Shown here: in pieces, positions 27,515 to 33,775 of the stretch
Position numbering within the stretch: position 1 is the stretch's first letter
How the letters are laid out: every line of letters starts with the position of its first letter
Assembly: GCA_026413965.1 (NCBI GenBank)
Contig: JAOAJY010000007.1
Coordinates: 1 to 33,775, forward strand
From: Microcaldota archaeon
Lineage (GTDB): Archaea > Micrarchaeota > Micrarchaeia > Anstonellales > Anstonellaceae
Direction of reading: 5' to 3'
Length of the DNA: 33,775 nt
The notes under the pieces: model-generated
The model's input: only the letters and a program-made list of their open reading frames with translations
Told to the model about the DNA's origin: nothing
The model's database searches: none
Made by a program: the position numbers and the translations under genes

Positions 27515-29410
27515 TTGGAACTCAAAGAGATAGAAAAGAAGGTTCGCGAGCTGGTGCCTAGCGAGTGCCTTCTCACAAAAGTTGAGGCAGAAGGCTTAGA
27601 CATAGTGATATACCTAAAAGACATCAATGCTTTTTATGCCAACGACCAGCTGATAAAGAAAATCGCAGGCACAATCCGCAAGAGGATACTGGTCAAATCC
27701 GACCCTTCCTCTCTTCTGCCGGTTGAAGAAGCCTCAAAAATAATAAAAGAGGTCGTGCCTGCTGAGGCAGGCGTTTCGCAGATAAGCTTCAACCCAGATT
27801 TTTCTGAGGTGAATATAGAAGCCCTCAAGCCCGGCTTGGTTATAGGCAAAGGCGGAGCCACGCTCAAGTCAATAATCCAAAGAACCCACTGGGCCCCTGT
27901 CATACTCCGCACGCCAACAATGCCTTCATCCACAATCAAAGGCATCCGCTCCTCCATGCTCAAGGAAGCTTCCAGCAGGAAGAAATTCCTCACAAGCTTG
28001 GGGAGGAAAATCTGCTCTTCCCTTCCCTCTGCAAGCGACTGGGTGAAGGTGACCGCCCTTGGGGGTTTTTATGAGGTCGGCAGAAGCTGCGCGCTGGTCC
28101 AGACCCCCAACAGCAAAGTCTTGGTGGATTGCGGAATCAACCCAGAAACGTTTGAGCCATCCAAAGCCTACCCTTACCTCAATGCCATGAATTTGGAGCT
28201 TGACCAGCTGGATGCCGTGGTGCTCACCCATGCCCACATGGACCACTGCGGCTTCATCCCGTATCTTTATGCCTACGGCTATGAAGGGCCAGTTTATTGC
28301 ACCACGCCAACACGTGACCTTGCCATACTCTTGCAGATGGATTTCGTGGCAATCGCGAACAAGAATTCCCAATATGCTCCGCCTTATGGCATAAAAGACA
28401 TACAAAAGGAGCTTGCCCACATAGTCACGGTGGATTACGGCGAAGTGATTGATATCACTCCTGAAATAAAGCTCACATTCTATAACGCAGGGCACATCTT
28501 AGGCTCAGCCATGGTGCATCTTCACATAGGGGACGGGCTGCACAACCTGGTTTTCTCAGGAGACATAAAATATGGCTTCACGCGCTTATTTGACCAGGCG
28601 AATTCCTCTTTTCCAAGGGTGGAGACCCTTTTCCTCGACTCCACTTACGGCGGAAGGAATGACATCCAGCCCAACAGGTTTGAGGCTGACAAAAAGCTTG
28701 TTGAGCTGTGCTTGGCTACTTGCCAGAGAGGAGGCAAGGTCCTCATACCTACATTCGCAGTGGGCCGCTCGCAGGAAATAATGCTGGTCCTTGAAGAATA
28801 CGCTTCAAAGAACAAGGATTTCAACTATCCTGTCTATCTGGATGGGATGATTCTTGAGGCATCAGCAATACACACCGCTTATCCTGAGTATCTGCGCCAC
28901 AACATACAAAGGAGGATACTCTCCAACGATTCGCCTTTCGAGTCCAAAATCTTCGAGCCTGTCAAAAAAGAGCGCAAGGAAATAGCAGAAGGCGATCCCG
29001 CAATCATAATCGCGCCTTCCGGCATGCTTAGCGGTGGGCCATCTGTGGAATACTTGAAGCTTCTTGCAGAAGACCCCAAGAACTCCCTGCTGTTCGTAGG
29101 CTACCAGTCTGCCCTTTCGCTTGGTAGAAAAATCCAGCGGGGGATGAAAGAAGTCGCCATGGTGTCAGATGACGGCAGGGCGACCTCCCTAAAAATAAAC
29201 ATGCAGGTGGAGACTGTTGAGGGGTATTCTGGGCACTCAGACAGGAATCAGCTGCTTTCGCTTCTGAAGAACATGCGCCCAAAGCCCGAGAAAATATTCA
29301 CGCTTCATGGGGATGAGACTAAGTGCGAAGACCTCTCCCGCTCAATACAAAAGCTTATGCACATAGATTCCCGGGCGCCGATGGATTTGGATTCAATAAG
29401 ATTAAAGTGA
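27515..29410 (+). CDS. KH-domain beta-CASP ribonuclease aCPSF1 (FttA)
   Basis: N-terminal KH-like domains (VIGKGGATLKSII), MBL motif LTHAHMDHCGFIPYL, beta-CASP motifs SGDIKYGFTRLF, PTFAVGRSQEIMLVLEEY, IIIAPSGMLSGGPSVEYL, VEGYSGHSDRNQL; TTG start with SD-like GAGGCGA. Confidence 0.95.
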   Translation: MELKEIEKKVRELVPSECLLTKVEAEGLDIVIYLKDINAFYANDQLIKKIAGTIRKRILVKSDPSSLLPVEEASKIIKEVVPAEAGVSQISFNPDFSEVNIEALKPGLVIGKGGATLKSIIQRTHWAPVILRTPTMPSSTIKGIRSSMLKEASSRKKFLTSLGRKICSSLPSASDWVKVTALGGFYEVGRSCALVQTPNSKVLVDCGINPETFEPSKAYPYLNAMNLELDQLDAVVLTHAHMDHCGFIPYLYAYGYEGPVYCTTPTRDLAILLQMDFVAIANKNSQYAPPYGIKDIQKELAHIVTVDYGEVIDITPEIKLTFYNAGHILGSAMVHLHIGDGLHNLVFSGDIKYGFTRLFDQANSSFPRVETLFLDSTYGGRNDIQPNRFEADKKLVELCLATCQRGGKVLIPTFAVGRSQEIMLVLEEYASKNKDFNYPVYLDGMILEASAIHTAYPEYLRHNIQRRILSNDSPFESKIFEPVKKERKEIAEGDPAIIIAPSGMLSGGPSVEYLKLLAEDPKNSLLFVGYQSALSLGRKIQRGMKEVAMVSDDGRATSLKINMQVETVEGYSGHSDRNQLLSLLKNMRPKPEKIFTLHGDETKCEDLSRSIQKLMHIDSRAPMDLDSIRLK

Positions 29411-29417
29411 ATCGCCT
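29379..29417. repeat. Direct repeat copy 1 (39 bp)
   Basis: CGATGGATTTGGATTCAATAAGATTAAAGTGAATCGCCT; 3' end of the aCPSF1 gene and its stop. Confidence 0.95.
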
Positions 29418-29454
29418 TCTCATGAAGAGGCAAGCATCAGACACCTCTCATCTA

Positions 29455-29493
29455 CGATGGATTTGGATTCAATAAGATTAAAGTGAATCGCCT
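29455..29493. repeat. Direct repeat copy 2 (39 bp, identical)
   Basis: Identical 39 bp, 76 bp downstream of copy 1; overlaps the 3' end of the convergent gene. Confidence 0.95.
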
Positions 29494-30869
29494 GCTGGCT
29501 CCGCCGGCTTTTGCGGCGGCTTTCTGTCAAGTATCTTTTTGATGAAGCGGACATACCTGTTGATGAACTCCAAAGGCTTTTGCAGGCGCCCTCTTGCCAA
29601 ATAAAGCGCAGCTGCTGCAGAAATCCCAATCAACCCAATAGCTATCCACCCAGAATAGTCTGCTTTTGGCTCTTCCTTCTTCAGCGCGGCAGGATTTTGG
29701 GGCTCCTGCGGCGGCTTTTGCGGCATATTTGGCTGGAATTGCAGCATAAGCGGAGCTGATTCAGCTTTTTCATATTTGTTTGAGGCAACCGCTATGACAG
29801 TGGTGTCTGCGAATATGCAAAAGCTTGTCGCAAATCTTCCCTGCTCGTCAAGCTGGGCATCTGCGGAAGTGGTGAGGTTGCTTGCATTTTTCAAAAACAT
29901 GACTTTGATAGGGAGGCTGCTTCTTGGGTCGCTCACATTCACGCTGAGCTTGTAGCAGTTCCTTCCTTGCGGCAGCTGGCTGATATTCCCTATTTTAAGA
30001 AGAGGCGGAAGGGCAACCGTCTGGTTTCTTGGCTGGCTCGCCTCAAAGGAAAAAGAATAGGTGTAATCGTTTCTCCTGATTGCTATCTCAAGCTTTCCTG
30101 GCGGCATCTGCACCAAGGCAAACCCGCTGTCATCCAAGGTCAAAACCACCGCTCCCTCAGAGTGCTTCGCCTCAATTTCCTGCCTGCCTAAGGGCTTGCC
30201 ATCGCTTCCGTATATCCTGAGCCCAAAAGGTATGGCTTTTGTGGCGTTGGCAGGCGGCGGAGCCGGCATCCAAACCTCAATAGCTCCCCCCTCGTTGCCA
30301 TGTATCATGTCTTTGCTTGCGAATTGCTGGCTTTGGTCCCTCAGCCTTGCCTCTCCTGCGAACCTGAATCCTGAAGGAAGATAAAAGATGGCATTTCCTT
30401 GCTGGTCAGCTTTTTCCTTCATGCCGGTTCCGAATATCTCAACCTCTGCGCCAGGGGCAGCCTTTCCGCGGTAGTCCAAAACCTTTATCCTTATAGGCTG
30501 AAGTTCGTACGGGACTGTGAAATTCAGCCTTGCCGCTTCCTCCTTTCCTGCCTCAATCGCCCTGGTTTCGCCTTCCCAGTAGTAAGAGGAAATGCTCACC
30601 TCTATCCTCCTGATTTCATTCTGCGGCTCCACTGTGTTGAGGATGCTGGCTGAAAATCTCCCATCCTTGCCGGTTTTTCCCAAAATCAGCCCGTCGCTTC
30701 TGCTTGCATTGTCGCTTTTTTGGTAAGTTATCCTGATTTCGCACCCCTGGGCAGGCAGCCCGTTTTTTGAGCTGGCGTATATCTCAATCGTCTGGTTCCA
30801 TGCCCCCAACGCCGGCTGGCAGAGGAGCAAAAAAGCGGCAAGAAGCGCCGCATATTGTCTGCCCATCAT
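29478..30869 (-). CDS. Surface-anchored protein with signal peptide, repeated Ig-like/carboxypeptidase-regulatory-like domains and C-terminal TM
   Basis: N-term YAALLAAFLLLCQPALG; KVLDYRGKAAPGAEVEIFG... repeats; C-term TM WIAIGLIGISAAAALYLA with basic tail. Confidence 0.8.
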   Translation of the reverse strand: MMGRQYAALLAAFLLLCQPALGAWNQTIEIYASSKNGLPAQGCEIRITYQKSDNASRSDGLILGKTGKDGRFSASILNTVEPQNEIRRIEVSISSYYWEGETRAIEAGKEEAARLNFTVPYELQPIRIKVLDYRGKAAPGAEVEIFGTGMKEKADQQGNAIFYLPSGFRFAGEARLRDQSQQFASKDMIHGNEGGAIEVWMPAPPPANATKAIPFGLRIYGSDGKPLGRQEIEAKHSEGAVVLTLDDSGFALVQMPPGKLEIAIRRNDYTYSFSFEASQPRNQTVALPPLLKIGNISQLPQGRNCYKLSVNVSDPRSSLPIKVMFLKNASNLTTSADAQLDEQGRFATSFCIFADTTVIAVASNKYEKAESAPLMLQFQPNMPQKPPQEPQNPAALKKEEPKADYSGWIAIGLIGISAAAALYLARGRLQKPLEFINRYVRFIKKILDRKPPQKPAEPAGDSL

Positions 30870-31021
30870 TCTACCTCTTCCACAAGCTCAAAAACAGGCG
30901 GGTAAATTTTTGCAAGCTTTATTCTAGCGCCGCAATCAGGGCAAACCATCGCCTCTCCCTCCTTCAAGCCAGGAGGCAAGGCTATGTGGTAGGTGCATGC
31001 AGGGCACTCTGATATTGCCAT
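30866..31021 (-). CDS. LysW-like small zinc-ribbon carrier protein
   Basis: MAISECPACTYHIALPPGLKEGEAMVCPDCGARIKLAKIYPPVFELVEEVE; 4-bp overlap with surface-protein gene. Confidence 0.65.
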   Translation of the reverse strand: MAISECPACTYHIALPPGLKEGEAMVCPDCGARIKLAKIYPPVFELVEEVE

Positions 31022-31097
31022 ATGAAAAAGATTCGCGCGGTATGGTTTTAAACTTTCCAGCCAAATCCCTTCCTGCCTGATTTCCATAGGTGATCAT

Positions 31098-31652
31098 ATG
31101 GGCATTCAAAATTCATGCGGCAGCGATATGAGAAAAGGCTTTGTTGCGCTTGCAGTTTCGCTGATGCTTGTCTTCATGCTGGCGTTCGGCTGCGCTTCAG
31201 CCCAGCCGCAAGAAAAATCGGATAAAGCCATCGCGCCCTCGCCACAGCCTTATCCCAAGGAAAGCCAAGATAAGCAGGCTGAGGTTTCAGGCAAGAGTCC
31301 TGAAGTATTGGCAGACAATAGGACAGGCTATGAGAAAATCAACCAGACAATAGCAAAAGCCATCGAAGATGGAATTTACGCAAAGAATGTTTCTTACAAT
31401 TACCACAGCGGCAAGGTGGATATGCAGATAACCCTTTCAATCAAGGACGAGAAGGTTGCGGATGTTTCTTTGGAGGGAATAAATCCTGACAAAGTTTCTG
31501 CCAAGTACATAGCAGGCGTGAATGGCGCCATCAGGGAACTGGTTGTTGGCAAGAAGCTTAGCGAAATATCCCTTCCAAAGCAAGTGGCTGGAAGCTCCCT
31601 GACAACCGCGGCATTCCAAAAGTATGTCTCTGAGCTGCAAGAGAGCCAGTGA
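31098..31652 (+). CDS. FMN-binding-domain lipoprotein
   Basis: Lipobox-like LMLVFMLAFGC; C-terminal domain ...VAGSSLTTAAFQKYVSELQ resembling the ApbE flavinylation motif. Confidence 0.75.
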   Translation: MGIQNSCGSDMRKGFVALAVSLMLVFMLAFGCASAQPQEKSDKAIAPSPQPYPKESQDKQAEVSGKSPEVLADNRTGYEKINQTIAKAIEDGIYAKNVSYNYHSGKVDMQITLSIKDEKVADVSLEGINPDKVSAKYIAGVNGAIRELVVGKKLSEISLPKQVAGSSLTTAAFQKYVSELQESQ

Positions 31653-31656
31653 GGGC

Positions 31657-32532
31657 ATGCAGCTTTCAGCAAGGTCTGAGGAGCATCTTGGGACTGTGGT
31701 TGAGGTGAAGCTGCCTGCAAGCAGCTCTTCCCTATTTCCAGCCTGCTTTGCAGAGTTCTCAAGGATTGAGAAGGCTTTCTCCCGCTTCCTTCCTGATTCT
31801 GAGCTTTCGCGCCTCAACAGCCGGCTTGGGGTGTGGCAGGATGCTACTGAAGAGCTTTTGCTTCTTGTGCAAAAAGCAGAGGAGTTCCGGGCAAAGACCC
31901 GCGGCAATTTTGACATCACCTTGAAAAGCAGGCTTGAGGAGCTTGGGTATGGCCCAAAGCCTGCGCCTTCCGCAAAGCCATCTCCTTTGCTTGGATTTTT
32001 CCAGCCGCCCTTCAAACTGGACACCAAAAAAAGGCGGATACTGCTGAACAAGCAGATTGAATTTGGCGGCTTTGGAAAAGGCTATGCGATTGACCGCGTC
32101 GCCTCAATTTTGGACAAGGAAAAAGTGAAGCACTATTACATAAACGCAGGCGGGGACATTTTCGCAAAAAGCGCAGATGGCGAGCCAGGCTGGCAAATTC
32201 TGCTTGAGCACCCAGATGACCCCCAAAAAGCCATCGGCAAAATCTCTCTTGACTGCATGGCGATAGCCGCCTCAGCCCCAAACAGGAGGCGCTGGGGGAA
32301 TGCGCACCATCTCTTGAACGCAAAAACCGGAATGCCTGCGGATGGCATGAAAGCCTGCTTTGTGCTTGCCCGAACAGCAATTGAGGCTGACGCATACGCA
32401 ACAGCCCTTTTTTCCGCTGGATTCAGCGCCGCAATAGAGCTTGCAGCCAGCCTTCCTATTGATGCTCTCCTGGTTTCAAAGGATGGCAAGATGTACCAAA
32501 CCTTCGGCTTCAAAGCTGAATTTTTCGCTTAG
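31657..32532 (+). CDS. apbE: FAD:protein FMN transferase (ApbE)
   Basis: FSRIEKAFSRFLPDSELSRLN, IEFGGFGKGYAIDRVASIL, YYINAGGDIFA, HHLLNAKTGMPADG, EADAYATALFSAG. Confidence 0.92.
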   Translation: MQLSARSEEHLGTVVEVKLPASSSSLFPACFAEFSRIEKAFSRFLPDSELSRLNSRLGVWQDATEELLLLVQKAEEFRAKTRGNFDITLKSRLEELGYGPKPAPSAKPSPLLGFFQPPFKLDTKKRRILLNKQIEFGGFGKGYAIDRVASILDKEKVKHYYINAGGDIFAKSADGEPGWQILLEHPDDPQKAIGKISLDCMAIAASAPNRRRWGNAHHLLNAKTGMPADGMKACFVLARTAIEADAYATALFSAGFSAAIELAASLPIDALLVSKDGKMYQTFGFKAEFFA

Positions 32533-32597
32533 CCAATCCTATTTTTTATACATACGTTTATATACTTCTTATAACACTTTTTTGCATCGGAGGGTAG

Positions 32598-33272
32598 ATG
32601 CATATGCAGATAGTCTTTCGAAAAAACATGAAGGACAAGGTAGAAAATCAAGTCCTTTCCAACAAGCTCAAGCATATTGAGCCGCTGGTAGATTCCATAT
32701 CCAAGGCAAAAGGAATAGATTGCTTGGAGCTGACAGTCCGAAAGTCCAATCGGATGAAAAGCGCTAGCGTTTTGTCAAAGGGCAGGCTGCTTGAAATCAA
32801 GGTGACCTCTGCTCTTGTGCAAAAGCTCAACCAAGATGAGCTTGCAGCAGTGGCTGTTTCTGAAATAGAAAGCGCGAAGAATAAAGACAGGCAGTTTTCA
32901 GCCTTCAGAAACATTATGGTGATTGCCAATTTAGGGTCCGGGTTGATCATTCTTGAAAGGATTCTTAGTCAGGCAAGTATTCAGCAAATAGGCGCCTCAT
33001 TGGTAGCGTTTGGCCTCACTGGATTGTTTGTTTGCCTTGGTCGGAGTATGGACTTCGAACGCATCTTCAAAGCAGACCTACATGCAGCAAAGGTAGTGGG
33101 CAAGCAGGCTATTGTTAGTGCTCTGAGGAAAATGAAAACAAATCTAATCAACTTTCCTGCAAATTTGCAGGCTGGGCTCCTCTCCCTGGTTTCTCTTTCG
33201 CCGACTTTAGACCAGCGAATCAGGAATCTGGAAAAAAAGGACAAAAGCCAGCCTCCTGCCAAAAGCGAGTAA
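32598..33272 (+). CDS. M48-like pseudoprotease (zinc motif lost)
   Basis: Parallels the 25742 protein: ELAAVAVSEIESAKNKDRQ vs QLQAIAAHEIGHRKYHNS; FKADLHAAK vs YEADEFAAK; SLSPTLDQRIRNLEK vs HLSPYSTHPTIKQREK; GGAGGG SD upstream. Confidence 0.7.
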   Translation: MHMQIVFRKNMKDKVENQVLSNKLKHIEPLVDSISKAKGIDCLELTVRKSNRMKSASVLSKGRLLEIKVTSALVQKLNQDELAAVAVSEIESAKNKDRQFSAFRNIMVIANLGSGLIILERILSQASIQQIGASLVAFGLTGLFVCLGRSMDFERIFKADLHAAKVVGKQAIVSALRKMKTNLINFPANLQAGLLSLVSLSPTLDQRIRNLEKKDKSQPPAKSE

Positions 33273-33301
33273 TTGAGCTAGGTTCTGGCAAGCTTGCCAT
33301 A

Positions 33302-33450
33302 TGCAGGGGGAGGGATTTGCAGTCCTGGGCTGGCATTCGCGCCAGCGCAGGGCTTTTGAACCCACGAACGGCTAACCGACAGGATTTCCCATGGGCTTGA
33401 TGCAAGCCCGTCTGAGTCCTGCGCCTTTGACCAAGCTTGGCTACCCCTGC
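33302..33450 (-). tRNA. tRNA-Leu(CAG) with two predicted introns (33386-33410 and 33316-33354)
   Basis: Minus-strand GCAGGGG/CCCCTGC acceptor, GCC/GGC D-stem, CAGGA/TCCTG anticodon stem with CTCAGA|intron|A loop, variable stem CGG-TTAG-CCG, T-loop TTCAAA|intron|T; 85 nt after removal of 25+39 nt. Confidence 0.85.
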
Positions 33451-33484
33451 TTGCTTGAAAATGGAAAAAATCTGCTTTTAAAGA

Positions 33485-33775
33485 TTACTCGTACCTTAGC
33501 GCCTCGACAGGCGCAAGCCTGGCTGCCTGCATCGCAGGGAAATAGCCTGAAAGCACGCCCACCACAAAGGCAAAGGCAGTCCCAAAGAAGGCTATCCAAA
33601 TGTTTATCTGCGCAGGAAGGCCAAATAGCCCTCCGACATAAACAAGCGCTATAGCAAGCGCGCTGCCCGCAATTCCGCCGACCATCCCCAGCACTCCGGA
33701 CTCAAAAAGGAAAATGTTGCGTATGTCCTCCTCTGTAGCCCCAATAGCCTTCAGTATCCCTATCTCCTTCGTCCT
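33485..33775 (-). CDS. ABC transporter permease, FtsX/MacB-type (C-terminal part; 5' end beyond window)
   Basis: Minus-strand translation from window edge RTKEIGILKAIGATEEDIRNIFLFESGVLGMVGGIAG...YFPAMQAARLAPVEALRYE. Confidence 0.9.
   Translation of the reverse strand, partial: RTKEIGILKAIGATEEDIRNIFLFESGVLGMVGGIAGSALAIALVYVGGLFGLPAQINIWIAFFGTAFAFVVGVLSGYFPAMQAARLAPVEALRYE

Noticed and set aside
29379-29493. Direct repeats as target-site duplications or a CRISPR
   Set aside because: Only two copies, no transposase, no cas genes; intervening 37 bp is too short to be an element.
33302-33450. tRNA-Leu as integration site of a mobile element
   Set aside because: No integrase, no duplicated tRNA 3' end detected in the window.

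Overview
The window looks like a chromosomal segment from an archaeon, possibly DPANN-like (lineage is inference). Evidence: RtcB, archaeal RNase P proteins (Pop5/Rpp30), L15e, proteasome beta, aCPSF1/FttA, a SpeD-type AdoMetDC, many TATA boxes just upstream of starts, and an intron-containing tRNA. The left half (1-16007) is one unusual module. On the minus strand is an operon of at least six tandem, tightly spaced, mutually paralogous polytopic membrane proteins; the first runs off the left edge and is absent from the ORF track. They share the motif P-x-G-x3-R-[FLI]-x2-[TS]R-x2-G...A...P and resemble VirB6/TrbL/CedA-type channel proteins. Divergent from them are a 2058-aa single-TM, helix-rich protein and a coupled 909-aa lipoprotein-like protein with lytic-transglycosylase (SLT/VirB1-like) and SGNH-hydrolase signatures. 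I propose this as a candidate undescribed archaeal T4SS-like or cell-contact apparatus. No VirB4/HerA-type ATPase is visible in the window, so this is a hypothesis. The right half is mostly housekeeping but has notable oddities: a tRNA-Leu(CAG) with apparently two introns (anticodon loop and T-loop), a degenerate KaiC-like protein divergent from an intact one, a catalytically dead M48-like protein alongside two intact M48 proteases, an FMN-binding lipoprotein/ApbE pair, an orphan LysW-like protein, and a 39-bp direct repeat duplicating the 3' end of aCPSF1.
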